Positions 31,392 through 39,750 are shown, numbered from the stretch's first letter. The stretch is 64,000 nucleotides of DNA from Cedecea neteri (GCF_000758305.1 NZ_CP009458.1:1054001-1118000); one strand, 5' to 3'. Translations and numbers: made by a program. Notes: generated by a model not told the origin, from the letters alone.

Positions 31392-32360
31392 ATGGATAGT
31401 TTTCAGAAAGATATCGATGAAAGGGCCAACCTGGCGTTATCCAACAAGTTCGAGCTGCTGCTGTTCCGCTTAGGCACCAGCCAGCACGACAGCAAGTCCG
31501 AGCTGTACGGCATTAACGTTTTTAAGCTGCGTGAAATTGTGCCAATGCCGAAGATTAACCGTGCCGCAGGCATGGAATCGCCGCTGCTGGGTATGGCCAA
31601 CATTCGCGATCAGATTATCCCGGTCATCGATCTGCCTGCCGTGACGGGTTGTAAGCCGACCACTGGCCTGAATTTATTACTGATCACCGAATATGCCCGC
31701 AGCACCCAGGCGTTTGCCGTGGAGTCCGTGGAGAACATTATTCGCCTCGACTGGAGCCAGGTGCACGCCGCCGAGGCTGGGGTCAGCAGCCGCAATATCA
31801 CCAGCATCGCCACAATTGACGACCCGTTGACCGGTAAAGACCTCGCGCTGGTGCTGGACGTGGAGCAGATCCTTTATGACATTATCCCGTCCGGGAGAGA
31901 TGTGAATATCGCGGCTATCGAAGAGAAGACCTATACCCTGAAGCCTGGCGCGGTGGCTATCGTCGCCGAAGATTCCAAAGTGGCGCGTTCGATGCTGGAG
32001 CAGGGCCTGAAGGGGATGGGCATTCCGGCCATCATGCACGCAACCGGCCTGGAAGCCTGGGAAAAAATCAAGCTTATTGCCGCCGATGCCAAAGCGTCCG
32101 GCACGCCGATCACCGACAAAATCGGCCTGGTGCTGACCGACATCGAGATGCCGGAGATGGACGGTTTTACCCTGACCCGCAACATTAAGACCGAGCCTTC
32201 GCTGAAGCACATTCCGGTGGTGATCCACTCCTCGCTGTCCGGCAGCGCCAACGAAGATCACGTCCGTAAAGTCGGTGCCAACGGCTATGTCGCCAAGTTT
32301 GACGTCGCCGAGCTTTCTTCCGTCATCCACAAAGCGCTGGAAGACGCCGCCACCCGCTAA
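31392..32360 (+). CDS. cheV: CheV, chemotaxis coupling protein (CheW-REC)
   Basis: CheV joins chemoreceptors to CheA through an N-terminal CheW-like domain (about 15-160), and it can be phosphorylated on a C-terminal receiver domain (about 180-315). The phospho-acceptor is probably Asp250 in VLTDIEMPEMDGF. Other receiver landmarks are AEDSK and IHSSL. The start is ATG 31392 (MDSFQKDIDERANL), 5 bases after GAGG, giving 322 residues. The frame is open from 31356, but the extra residues lack a ribosome site. E. coli K-12 lacks cheV; Salmonella and several other genera have it. No flagellar or che genes are adjacent. Confidence 0.94.
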   Translation: MDSFQKDIDERANLALSNKFELLLFRLGTSQHDSKSELYGINVFKLREIVPMPKINRAAGMESPLLGMANIRDQIIPVIDLPAVTGCKPTTGLNLLLITEYARSTQAFAVESVENIIRLDWSQVHAAEAGVSSRNITSIATIDDPLTGKDLALVLDVEQILYDIIPSGRDVNIAAIEEKTYTLKPGAVAIVAEDSKVARSMLEQGLKGMGIPAIMHATGLEAWEKIKLIAADAKASGTPITDKIGLVLTDIEMPEMDGFTLTRNIKTEPSLKHIPVVIHSSLSGSANEDHVRKVGANGYVAKFDVAELSSVIHKALEDAATR

Positions 32361-32369
32361 GAATTAAGC

Positions 32370-32396
32370 AAAAGGCCCGGAAGCCGGGCCTTTTCT
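32370..32396 (+). terminator. Intrinsic terminator of cheV
   Basis: AAAAGGCCCGG, loop AAG, CCGGGCCTTTT, then CTCT. An 11-bp stem followed by T-rich sequence. Confidence 0.85.
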
Positions 32397-32590
32397 CTAT
32401 TTGAGCCAGTACACTTCTTTGAGCTAGTCCCCACGATAGCCATCACCGCCAGTTATCTCCTCTTCGTATCTTCGCGTCACGACCGGGTCACAATTCGCCG
32501 TTACTCTGAAAAAATGGCTTTTTACCCGCTGCGTTATAGCCGTAAGCCGTGGTTTCATGAAGAAAAGTTATAACCACACGCTAAGTACGG

Positions 32591-32630
32591 CATTGATAAA
32601 CATTTTCAATATCATTTAATTAACTATAAT
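32591..32630 (+). promoter_or_regulatory. sodA promoter with Fur-like sequence
   Basis: TATAAT at 32625-32630 is a perfect -10. The upstream stretch 32591-32617 (CATTGATAAACATTTTCAAT…) closely follows the E. coli sodA promoter, where Fur binds GATAAT-type repeats. Iron and redox control is inferred from that similarity. Confidence 0.65.
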
Positions 32631-32694
32631 GAACCGACTGATTACGCGGCGTTAACAGCATTACAGCCGCTCTACGTTAATGGAGACGATGAAT

Positions 32695-33315
32695 ATGAGC
32701 TATACACTGCCATCCCTGCCTTACGCTTACGACGCGCTGGAACCGCATTTCGACAAAGAAACCATGGAAATCCACCACAGCAAACACCACCAGGCTTATG
32801 TCAACAACGCGAACGCCGCGCTGGAATCCCTGCCTGAGTTTGCCAGCCTGTCTGCTGAAGAACTGATCGCTAAACTGGATCAGCTGCCTGCAGATAAGAA
32901 AACCGTACTGCGTAACAATGCCGGTGGCCACGCTAACCACAGCTTCTTCTGGAAAGGCCTGAAAAAAGGCACCGAGCTGAAAGGTGACCTGAAAGCCGCT
33001 ATCGAGCGCGATTTCGGCAGCGTTGACGCGTTCAAAGCTGAGTTCGAAAAAGCAGCCGCTACCCGTTTCGGCTCCGGCTGGGCGTGGCTGGTGCTGAAAG
33101 GCGACAAGCTGGCTGTAGTGTCTACTGCTAACCAGGACAGCCCGCTGATGGGCGAAGCTATCTCCGGCGCTTCCGGCTTCCCGATTGTGGGCCTGGACGT
33201 TTGGGAACACGCTTACTACCTGAAATTCCAGAACCGTCGCCCGGACTACGCGAAAGAGTTCTGGAACGTGGTTAACTGGGACGAAGCAGCAGCACGTTTC
33301 GCCGCTAAAAAATAA
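32695..33315 (+). CDS. sodA: Manganese superoxide dismutase SodA
   Basis: SodA converts superoxide to O2 and H2O2 in the cytoplasm. It has 206 residues, the E. coli length. Manganese ligands are His27 (MEIHHSKHH), His82 region (GGHANHSFFW), Asp168 and His172 (GLDVWEHAYY). The start is ATG 32695 (MSYTLPSLPYAYDA), 8 bases after GGAGA. The open frame begins at 32680, but those extra codons are leader. It is a single gene with its own promoter and terminator. In E. coli it lies near yiiM as here. Confidence 0.97.
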   Translation: MSYTLPSLPYAYDALEPHFDKETMEIHHSKHHQAYVNNANAALESLPEFASLSAEELIAKLDQLPADKKTVLRNNAGGHANHSFFWKGLKKGTELKGDLKAAIERDFGSVDAFKAEFEKAAATRFGSGWAWLVLKGDKLAVVSTANQDSPLMGEAISGASGFPIVGLDVWEHAYYLKFQNRRPDYAKEFWNVVNWDEAAARFAAKK

Positions 33316-33336
33316 GGTTGCAATACGACCTTAGAG

Positions 33337-33363
33337 AAGCGAGCCTGATGGCTCGCTTTTTTT
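33337..33363 (+). terminator. Intrinsic terminator of sodA
   Basis: AAGCGAGCC, loop TGAT, GGCTCGCTT, then a run of T to 33363. Strong. Confidence 0.92.
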
Positions 33364-33388
33364 ATGTCTATCTCGCAGGGAGTCGCTT

Positions 33389-34066
33389 ATGCATCGCTAT
33401 CCACTTCAGGTTTACGTTGGCCAGATCCGTGATTACGAAGGGAGTCGGCCCAGCGCCATCGCCAAGGTTCAGGTGGACGGCGAACTCCGCCTGACCGAGC
33501 TTGGGCTGGAGGGCGACGAGCAGGCGGAGAAGGTGATTCACGGCGGGCCGGACAGGGCGCTGTGCCACTATCCACGCGAGCATTATCAGCATTGGGCGCA
33601 ACTCTTCCCGGAAAAAGCGGAGCTGTTTAACGCCCCGGCCTTCGGCGAAAACCTGTCCACGGAAGGGATGACGGAAAAGAACGTCTGTATGGGTGATATT
33701 TACCGCTGGGGTGAAGCGCTGATTCAGGTGACTCAGCCTCGTTCGCCCTGCTTTAAGCTGAACTACCATTTTGGCGTAGAGGATATGGCGACGCGGATGC
33801 AGGAAGCGGGCTACTGCGGCTGGCTGTATCGCGTGATTCTGGCGGGGAATGTTTCCGCCGATGCTCCGCTGGAGCTGGTTTCCCGCGTTAGCGACGTGAC
33901 GGTGGCAGAAGCTATCGTCATTGCCTGGCATATGCCGTTTGATGATTCACAGTATCACCGGCTTTTGTCGGCTGCGGGGTTGTCGGTAAGCTGGAGTAGA
34001 ACGATGCAGAAACGGCGGATTTCAGGGAAGATCGAGGATAATTCGCGGCGTTTGTTCGGGAAGTAA
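33389..34066 (+). CDS. yiiM: YiiM, MOSC-domain protein
   Basis: YiiM is a MOSC-domain (molybdenum cofactor sulfurase C-terminal) protein, 225 residues (E. coli 224). Conserved pieces are VHGGPDRALCHYP, AFGENLSTEGM and the cysteine motif SPCFKLNYHFG, which may bind Mo-cofactor sulfur. E. coli YiiM is linked to detoxification of N-hydroxylated bases. It starts 73 bases after sodA with CAGGGAG upstream of the ATG. A single-copy palindromic element separates it from the convergent phoU; in E. coli the neighbour is cpxA. Confidence 0.93.
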   Translation: MHRYPLQVYVGQIRDYEGSRPSAIAKVQVDGELRLTELGLEGDEQAEKVIHGGPDRALCHYPREHYQHWAQLFPEKAELFNAPAFGENLSTEGMTEKNVCMGDIYRWGEALIQVTQPRSPCFKLNYHFGVEDMATRMQEAGYCGWLYRVILAGNVSADAPLELVSRVSDVTVAEAIVIAWHMPFDDSQYHRLLSAAGLSVSWSRTMQKRRISGKIEDNSRRLFGK

Positions 34067-34069
34067 CGG

Positions 34070-34107
34070 CCCCTCACCCCGGCCCTCTCCCCAAAGGGGA
34101 GAGGGGG
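34070..34107. repeat. Palindromic element copy 6 (single arm)
   Basis: CCCCTCACCCCGGCCCTC followed by an inner hairpin closing at AGGGGAGAGGGGG. Only the left arm is present; no GGGTGAGGG end was found before phoU. It lies between convergent yiiM and phoU and could act as a terminator-like hairpin. Confidence 0.85.
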
Positions 34108-34119
34108 GAAAGAGATCAT

Positions 34120-34845
34120 TTACTCTTTCGGATCTTTACCCGCCAGCAGCTTGTCCAGTTCATCGCCGCCCACGTGACGGAAATCCTGCCCCTTCACGAA
34201 GTAGAAGATGTATTCGCAGATGTTCTGGCAGCGGTCACCGATACGCTCGATAGAACGGGCGCAGAACAGCGCGGTCAGCACGCTTGGAATAGTACGGGAG
34301 TCTTCCATCATGTAGGTCATCAGCTGGCGCACGATACCTTCATATTCCTGGTCAACTTTCTTGTCTTCGCGGTAGATACGCACCGCTTCATCCAGATCCA
34401 TACGCGCGAAAGCGTCCAGCACGTCATGCAGCATCTGCACGGTGTGGCGCCCCAGCGATTCCAGGCTGACCAGCAGCGGCTGGTGCTGCTGAGAGAATTT
34501 CTCCAGCGCGGTACGGCAGATTTTGTCCGCTACGTCGCCAATACGTTCCAGCTCGGCGATGGTTTTGATGATCGCCATCACCAGACGCAGGTCGCTGGCG
34601 GTCGGCTGGCGTTTGGCGATGATGCGCACACAGGCTTCATCGATCGCCACTTCCATCATGTTGACCTTCTGGTCACCGGCGATAACGCGCTTCGCCAGCT
34701 CGCTGTCCTGGTTGTGCATCGCGGTGATCGCGTCGGAGAGCTGCTGTTCTACCAGCCCGCCCATCGTCATCACCTGAGTACGGATGTACTCCAGCTCGGC
34801 GTTGAACTGGCCAGAAATGTGTTTGTTTAAGTTGAGGTTATCCAT
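34120..34845 (-). CDS. phoU: PhoU, phosphate signalling regulator
   Basis: PhoU couples the Pst transporter to PhoR, keeping the Pho regulon off when phosphate is plentiful. It has 241 residues with the duplicated three-helix PhoU fold. Both metal-binding repeats are visible (ELERIGDVADKIC and SIERIGDRCQNIC). I chose ATG 34845 (MDNLNLNKHISGQF), which has GGAGAG just upstream and gives the E. coli length. The frame is open to 34857. It is the last gene of pstSCAB-phoU, 13 bases after pstB. Confidence 0.96.
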   Translation of the reverse strand: MDNLNLNKHISGQFNAELEYIRTQVMTMGGLVEQQLSDAITAMHNQDSELAKRVIAGDQKVNMMEVAIDEACVRIIAKRQPTASDLRLVMAIIKTIAELERIGDVADKICRTALEKFSQQHQPLLVSLESLGRHTVQMLHDVLDAFARMDLDEAVRIYREDKKVDQEYEGIVRQLMTYMMEDSRTIPSVLTALFCARSIERIGDRCQNICEYIFYFVKGQDFRHVGGDELDKLLAGKDPKE

Positions 34846-34858
34846 CGCGCTCTCCAAA

Positions 34859-35632
34859 TCAACCGTAGCGGCCAGTAATGTAATCTTCGGTTTGTTTCTT
34901 CGCTGGCGTAGTAAACAGCGTATCGGTTTCGCTGAATTCGATCAGCTCGCCGAGGTACATAAACGCCGTGTGGTCAGAACAACGCGCCGCCTGCTGCATG
35001 TTGTGGGTCACGATCACTACGGTATAGTCTTCTTTCAGCTCGGTGATCAGCTCTTCGATACGCCCGGTGGAGATCGGGTCAAGCGCGGAACACGGCTCGT
35101 CCAGCAGCAGAACTTCCGGGCGAATCGCGATCCCGCGAGCAATGCACAGACGCTGCTGCTGACCACCGGAGAGGCTGTAGCCGCTCTGGTGCAGTTTATC
35201 TTTAGTTTCGTTCCACAGCGCGGCTTTGGTCAATGCCCACTGCACGCGTTCATCCATGTCGCTGCGGGACAGCTTTTCAAACAGACGCACGCCAAAAGCG
35301 ATGTTGTCGTAGATGGACATCGGGAACGGCGTCGGTTTCTGGAAAACCATACCGACTTTGGCACGAAGCAGGGCGATGTCCTGGCTCTGGGTGAGAATAT
35401 TTTCGCCATCCAGCAGAATTTCACCTTCTGCACGCTGCTCAGGGTAGAGCGAGTACATTTTGTTAAAGGTACGCAGCAGGGTGGATTTACCACAGCCTGA
35501 CGGCCCGATGAAGGCGGTAACCTGGTTTTTCGCGATATCCAGATTGATGTTCTTCAGCGCGTGGAACTTACCGTAGTAGAAGTTCAGATCGCGAACCTGG
35601 ATTTTGCCTGGGGCTAAATCAACCTTACTCAT
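34859..35632 (-). CDS. pstB: PstB, phosphate ABC transporter ATPase
   Basis: PstB powers high-affinity phosphate uptake through PstC/PstA. It has 257 residues, the E. coli length. Walker A is GPSGCGKSTLL, the signature is LSGGQQQRL, Walker B is EVLLLDEPCSALDP, and the switch histidine is in VIVTHNMQQA. It starts MSKVDLAPGKIQVRDLN. It is 47 bases from pstA, with a G+C-rich hairpin (GGCGCCGCG/CGCGCCG) in that gap that may tune relative expression. Confidence 0.97.
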   Translation of the reverse strand: MSKVDLAPGKIQVRDLNFYYGKFHALKNINLDIAKNQVTAFIGPSGCGKSTLLRTFNKMYSLYPEQRAEGEILLDGENILTQSQDIALLRAKVGMVFQKPTPFPMSIYDNIAFGVRLFEKLSRSDMDERVQWALTKAALWNETKDKLHQSGYSLSGGQQQRLCIARGIAIRPEVLLLDEPCSALDPISTGRIEELITELKEDYTVVIVTHNMQQAARCSDHTAFMYLGELIEFSETDTLFTTPAKKQTEDYITGRYG

Positions 35633-35679
35633 CTGTGTCTTAATCTCCGTCCGGCGCCGCGAAGGCCGCGCCGTAAAAT

Positions 35680-36570
35680 TTAACCGTGTTTACTCTTCGA
35701 GAAAATCACGCGCGCCAGAATATTCAGCAGCAGCACGCAGAGGGTAATGATCAGCACCCCTGCCCAGGCCAGCTGTTGCCACTCGGCAAACGGGCTCATA
35801 GCAAATTTGAAAATGGTCACCGGCAGGTTGGCGATAGGCTGCATCATGTCCGTGCTCCAGAACTGGTTGGAGAGGGAGGTGAAGAGCAGCGGTGCGGTTT
35901 CGCCAGCGATACGGGCAATCGCCAGCAGCACGCCGGTGATAATCCCGGAGACGGACGCCTTAAGCGTAATCGCGGAGATCATCTTCCATTTTGGTGTTCC
36001 CAGTGCGTAAGCCGCTTCGCGCAGGCTGTCCGGCACCAGTTTCAGCATGTTTTCGGTGGTACGAATAACGATAGGCACCTGCAGCAGCGCCAGCGCAATC
36101 ACGCCCGCCCAGCCGGAGAAGTGTTCCATTTTCGCTACCACAATGGTGTAAACGAACAGACCGACCACAATAGACGGCGCGGACAGAAGAATGTCGTTAA
36201 TAAAACGAATCACTTCAGCCAGAGCGGATTTACGGCCATATTCGGCCAGATAAATCCCGGCCATGATGCCCAGCGGCGTACCGATAACGGTCGCCCACAG
36301 GATCAGCAGGCCGCTGCCCGCGAGGGCGTTAGCAAGGCCACCGCCAGCGGTATTTGGCGGAGGCGTCATTTCGGTAAACAGTGCCAGCGACATACCGTCG
36401 ATACCGCGGGTCACCGTGGAAAACAGGATCCACACCAGCCAGAACAGACCGAACACCATGGTCGCCATAGAGAGCGTCAGGGCGATGCGGTTTTTCATGC
36501 GGCGACGCGCCTGCATTTTACGGCGCGACTCAGCCAGTGCCGCGCTGCTTTGCATTTCCATCGTGGTCAT
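35680..36570 (-). CDS. pstA: PstA, phosphate ABC permease
   Basis: PstA is an inner-membrane permease of the Pst importer. It has 296 residues, the E. coli length, with about six transmembrane helices after a basic N-terminus (RRKMQARRRMKNR). The family coupling loop LREAAYALGTPKWKMI is clear. Its start overlaps the pstC stop as ATGA (36570-36567), so the two permeases are translationally coupled. Confidence 0.96.
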   Translation of the reverse strand: MTTMEMQSSAALAESRRKMQARRRMKNRIALTLSMATMVFGLFWLVWILFSTVTRGIDGMSLALFTEMTPPPNTAGGGLANALAGSGLLILWATVIGTPLGIMAGIYLAEYGRKSALAEVIRFINDILLSAPSIVVGLFVYTIVVAKMEHFSGWAGVIALALLQVPIVIRTTENMLKLVPDSLREAAYALGTPKWKMISAITLKASVSGIITGVLLAIARIAGETAPLLFTSLSNQFWSTDMMQPIANLPVTIFKFAMSPFAEWQQLAWAGVLIITLCVLLLNILARVIFSKSKHG

Positions 36571-37529
36571 GAGCGAGCCCCTTCGTTTTTCGCCAGGCGC
36601 ATAATCATGAACTTAGAGATAGCCAGTACGATAAAGGTAATCACAAACAGAATTAAACCAAGCTCCATCAGCGCGGCGGTATGCAGGCCGGATTCGGCTT
36701 CAGCAAATTCGTTCGCCAGCGCAGAGGTAATACTGTTGCCCGGCATATACAGCGAAGCGCTGTCTAGCTGGTAGGTGTTACCGATGATAAAGGTCACCGC
36801 CATGGTTTCACCCAAAGCACGACCGAGGCCAAGCATCACGCCGCCAATCACGCCGTTTTTGGTAAACGGCAGCACGATGCGCCAGATCACTTCCCAGGTG
36901 GTGCAGCCGATACCGTAGGCGGATTCTTTCATCATTACCGGCGTTTGCTCGAAGACATCGCGCATCACGGAGGCGATGTACGGGATGATCATAATCGCAA
37001 GGATCACACCGGCGGCAAGAATACCGATACCAAACGCAGGGCCAGAGAACAGCGCGCCAACGATAGGCACGGCAGAAAGCACGTTGCCTACAGGTTCCTG
37101 GAAGTAAGTCGCAAACAGGGGAGCAAAGATAAACAGGCCCCACATGCCGTACACGATACTTGGAATAGCCGCCAGCAGTTCAATGGCGATACCCAGCGGG
37201 CGCTTCAGCCAGCCGGGTGCAAGTTCTGTCAGGAACAGGGCGATACCAAAGCTCACCGGGACCGCAATCAGCAGTGCGATAAACGAGGTTACGAGGGTTC
37301 CGTAAATCGGCACCAGCGCGCCGAAGACTTCATTAGGGGCATCCCACTCTTTGGACCAGAGGAAGGAGAAGCCAAACTTCTCAATGCTCGGCAGCGAGGA
37401 GATAAACAGCGAGATGATAATCCCACCCAGCAGAAATAGCACAATCAGCGCAGCCAGTCTTACCAGCGCACTGAAAATTACATCGCCTTGTTTGCCAGGG
37501 GCTTTAAACGTCGGCTTAGTCACAGCCAT
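36567..37529 (-). CDS. pstC: PstC, phosphate ABC permease
   Basis: PstC is the partner permease of PstA. It has 320 residues (E. coli 319) and six or so hydrophobic helices. The coupling loop (MMKESAYGIGCTTWEVIWR) matches the binding-protein-dependent permease pattern. It starts MAVTKPTFKAPGKQGD. It is separated from pstS by 64 bases that contain a strong hairpin, consistent with PstS being made in excess over the membrane subunits. Confidence 0.96.
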   Translation of the reverse strand: MAVTKPTFKAPGKQGDVIFSALVRLAALIVLFLLGGIIISLFISSLPSIEKFGFSFLWSKEWDAPNEVFGALVPIYGTLVTSFIALLIAVPVSFGIALFLTELAPGWLKRPLGIAIELLAAIPSIVYGMWGLFIFAPLFATYFQEPVGNVLSAVPIVGALFSGPAFGIGILAAGVILAIMIIPYIASVMRDVFEQTPVMMKESAYGIGCTTWEVIWRIVLPFTKNGVIGGVMLGLGRALGETMAVTFIIGNTYQLDSASLYMPGNSITSALANEFAEAESGLHTAALMELGLILFVITFIVLAISKFMIMRLAKNEGARS

Positions 37530-37559
37530 AGCGTACTCTTTGTGGTTGCTGAATAAACC

Positions 37560-37581
37560 GGGGTAACATACCTGTTACCCC
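37560..37581 (-). other. Hairpin between pstS and pstC
   Basis: GGGGTAACA, TACC, TGTTACCCC: a perfect 9-bp stem. It lies 12 bases after the pstS stop on the minus strand without a U-run. It is probably an mRNA-stabilising or partial-termination hairpin. Confidence 0.6.
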
Positions 37582-37593
37582 AGATTTTTGCAC

Positions 37594-38634
37594 TTAGTAC
37601 AGCGCCTTACCGGAGCTGTCTTTTACATTGGTCTTCCATGCAGCGCGAACTTGCTCAACCACAGAGGCCGGCAGCGTTGCGTAATCCAGGGCGTTAGCTT
37701 CTTTCGCGCCAGATTTGTATGCCCAGTCAAAGAACTTCAGCACTTCTGCGCCCTGCTCTGGGTTTTTCTGCTCTTTGTGAACCAGGATGAAGGTGGTGGA
37801 GGTGATTGGCCACGCTTCGTCACCTTTCTGGTTGGTCAGATCCTGTGCGAAGGATTTGCTCCAGTCAGCGCCTTTAGCCGCGTTAGCAAAGTTTGCTTCG
37901 GTCGGGCTTACTGGCTTACCGTCAGCGGACAGCAGCTTGGTGTAAGTCAGGTTGTTCTGCTTAGCGTAAGCGTATTCCACGTAGCCGATAGAGCCAGGCA
38001 GACGCTGTACGAAGGCCGCGATGCCGTCGTTACCTTTACCGCCCAGACCGGTTGGCCAGTTAACGGTAGAGCCTGCGCCAATTTTAGATTTCCACTCTTC
38101 GTTCACTTTAGACAGGTAGCTGGTGAACACGAAGGAAGTACCGGAGCCGTCAGCACGACGAACAACCGCGATGTTCTGATCCGGCAGTTTGTGGCCTGGG
38201 TTCAGCTTAGCAATCGCCGGGTCGTTCCATTTTTTGATGGTGCCCAGGTAGATATCGCCCAGAGTTTTGCCGTCCAGAACCAGCTCGCCAGACTTGAAGC
38301 CAGGCAGGTTAACAGCCAGCACCACACCACCGATTACGGTAGGGAACTGGAACAGGCCTTCTTGCTGTAATTTGTCATCCGCCAGAGGGGCGTCAGAAGC
38401 GCCGAAGTCAACGGTGTTAGCAATGATTTGCTTCACGCCGCCGGAGGAACCGATACCCTGGTAGTTCACCTTGTTACCAGTTTCTTTCTGGTAGGTATCT
38501 GCCCACTTGGCATACACCGGCGCAGGGAAAGTTGCACCAGCGCCAGTCAGGCTTGCAGCTGCAAACGCAGTAGAAGCGCTCAGAGATAAGGTCGCGGCGA
38601 CAACAGTTGCGACAGTGGTACGCATAACGTTCAT
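37594..38634 (-). CDS. pstS: PstS, periplasmic phosphate-binding protein
   Basis: PstS captures phosphate for the PstCAB importer. It has 346 residues, the E. coli length. The signal peptide is about 25 residues (MRTTVATVVAATLSL…ASTAFA). Phosphate-binding elements are LTGAGATFPAPVY, FGASDAPL and VRRADGSGTSF. It is the first gene of the operon, behind two Pho boxes on the minus strand. Start 38634 fits the family N-terminus. Confidence 0.97.
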   Translation of the reverse strand: MNVMRTTVATVVAATLSLSASTAFAAASLTGAGATFPAPVYAKWADTYQKETGNKVNYQGIGSSGGVKQIIANTVDFGASDAPLADDKLQQEGLFQFPTVIGGVVLAVNLPGFKSGELVLDGKTLGDIYLGTIKKWNDPAIAKLNPGHKLPDQNIAVVRRADGSGTSFVFTSYLSKVNEEWKSKIGAGSTVNWPTGLGGKGNDGIAAFVQRLPGSIGYVEYAYAKQNNLTYTKLLSADGKPVSPTEANFANAAKGADWSKSFAQDLTNQKGDEAWPITSTTFILVHKEQKNPEQGAEVLKFFDWAYKSGAKEANALDYATLPASVVEQVRAAWKTNVKDSSGKALY

Positions 38635-38692
38635 AATGTCTCCTGCCAGATGTTCGTAAATTGTTGTTTAATTAAATACAGGGTAGAAAATA

Positions 38693-38742
38693 GGACAGTT
38701 TGGTGACAGTTAAATGTACGAATTATGACGGTTTTATGACAA
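38693..38742 (-). promoter_or_regulatory. Two Pho boxes upstream of pstS
   Basis: On the minus strand, box 1 (38742-38724) has TTGTCATAAAACCGTCAT and box 2 (38709-38693) has CTGTCACCAAACTGTCC. Each is a pair of CTGTCA-like halves, as PhoB requires. Order and spacing follow E. coli pstS. They may also reach the divergent gene at 38828. Confidence 0.85.
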
Positions 38743-38758
38743 TGCGTTTTGGAACATA

Positions 38759-38784
38759 AAAAAACATATAACCCTATGTTTTTT
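38759..38784. promoter_or_regulatory. A+T-rich inverted repeat upstream of the coiled-coil gene
   Basis: AAAAAACATA, TAACCC, TATGTTTTTT: a perfect 10-bp inverted repeat 44 bases before the start at 38828. The T-run makes it look like a terminator. It lies in a promoter region, so a protein-binding site is an alternative. Confidence 0.45.
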
Positions 38785-38827
38785 AAAAGCATCGTTAAAA
38801 TAGGTTTGTTTAAAAAGGATATGAACA

Positions 38828-39211
38828 ATGAAAGCTTATCTGTCTGTATTATGTACGATATCACTCATTATGACAGCCTCTGCCGTCCATGCCAGTGCCG
38901 TTGAGGCTAGAAATACGGACTCTTTCACCTCCTCGCTCGCCGCCTTTTCCGGGGCAAGTACCCTCGTCCCAACATCCATCAATGAAAGCACGCTTATCGA
39001 GATGAAGAATCGCCTGGAAAAGCTACAGTCAAATTACGACGGTAGCGTCAGGAAAATGGATGAACAGGAACGCAAGCTGGATGAGATGAAAAACAAAATG
39101 TCCCAGATGGAAGCAAAAGCCAGCGAGCAACAGTCAAAAATGGACAGCCTGAAGCGGGATAACGAACAACTTGCGCGGCAAGTGAGCGACCTGAGTCAAA
39201 AAATCAAATAA
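38828..39211 (+). CDS. Small secreted coiled-coil protein of unknown function
   Basis: I do not recognise this 127-residue protein. Residues 1-22 are a likely signal peptide (AYLSVLCTISLIMTASAVHA). A Ser/Thr-rich stretch follows (about 23-55), then a continuous heptad-like helix to the end (about 57-126), rich in Lys, Glu, Gln and Met. The mature part is thus a periplasmic coiled coil without cysteines. AAGGAT lies 7 bases before the ATG. It is divergent from pstS and shares a 193-bp region with two Pho boxes. K-12 has nothing at this place. It might be phosphate-regulated (inference). Confidence 0.8.
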   Translation: MKAYLSVLCTISLIMTASAVHASAVEARNTDSFTSSLAAFSGASTLVPTSINESTLIEMKNRLEKLQSNYDGSVRKMDEQERKLDEMKNKMSQMEAKASEQQSKMDSLKRDNEQLARQVSDLSQKIK

Positions 39212-39217
39212 CGAAAA

Positions 39218-39244
39218 AAGCCCTCCAGCCGAGCTGAGGGGCTT
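39218..39244. terminator. Hairpin between the coiled-coil and cupin genes
   Basis: AAGCCCTCCAGC, CGA, GCTGAGGGGCTT with one bulge. It is preceded by an A-run and followed by T-rich bases, so it can serve both convergent genes. Confidence 0.75.
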
Positions 39245-39277
39245 CTCTCTTTCGCCACGACAGCCTATCCAGAAAGA

Positions 39278-39685
39278 CTACAGCACATCTCTGTCCAGCT
39301 CGGGCATCATCACCACACTTTCCTGTTCATTAGGATCGGTACGTGAAATAACAACCACGGCGGGTTCATCCGTGTTGTTGTAGGGTAAGTGTGGCGTGTC
39401 CATCGGGATGTAGAGGAAACTTCCGGCGGGAAGCTCAAGGAAATGCTCTAATTCGTCGCCGTAAAGCACCGATGAGGTACCGCTCAGAGCATAAATCGCC
39501 GTTTCATGATGCTCATGCTTGTGCGCTTTGGCCTGCGAATGCGGGGGAATGGTCGCCAGCTGCATATGGATATGCTGCGAATCGACGGCTTCCCTGGAAA
39601 CGCCGACCTGATAAGAAAGCCCCTGCTTGCCTACGTAGACTGGCTGCGGCTTGACCAGCCGACAGTGTGGTTTGTTTGCCGACAT
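39278..39685 (-). CDS. Cupin-domain protein
   Basis: This is a single small cupin of 135 residues. The first cupin motif appears as HKHEHHETAIYALSG and the second as LPAGSFLYIPMDTPHLPYNN, so the metal-binding His/Glu set is present. No signal peptide was seen; it is cytoplasmic by appearance. GGGA lies 7 bases before the ATG. It follows the glmS terminator and has its own short upstream region. The substrate cannot be told: cupins of this kind include isomerases, dioxygenases and sugar-binding sensors. Confidence 0.82.
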   Translation of the reverse strand: MSANKPHCRLVKPQPVYVGKQGLSYQVGVSREAVDSQHIHMQLATIPPHSQAKAHKHEHHETAIYALSGTSSVLYGDELEHFLELPAGSFLYIPMDTPHLPYNNTDEPAVVVISRTDPNEQESVVMMPELDRDVL

Positions 39686-39711
39686 TTGATGTTTCCCGCT
39701 CAGAAATAAAA

Positions 39712-39742
39712 AGACCCTGCAAACTCGCCATTCGCAGGGTCT
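39712..39742 (-). terminator. Intrinsic terminator of glmS
   Basis: On the minus strand AGACCCTGC, 13-base loop, GCAGGGTCT, then TTTTATTT. A perfect 9-bp stem, 109 bases after the glmS stop. Confidence 0.85.
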
Positions 39743-39750
39743 GACACGAT

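Larger units (their letters stand above)
32361..32694 (+). other. cheV-sodA intergenic region
   Basis: These 334 bases hold the cheV terminator near the left end and the sodA promoter near the right end. Between about 32400 and 32580 I see no gene or clear motif. Regulators known for E. coli sodA (SoxS/MarA, ArcA, FNR) could bind here, but I could not place their sites reliably. Confidence 0.5.

Noticed and set aside
35686..36774. 362-codon ORF on the plus strand
   Set aside because: Antisense to pstA and pstC; composition typical of a shadow frame.
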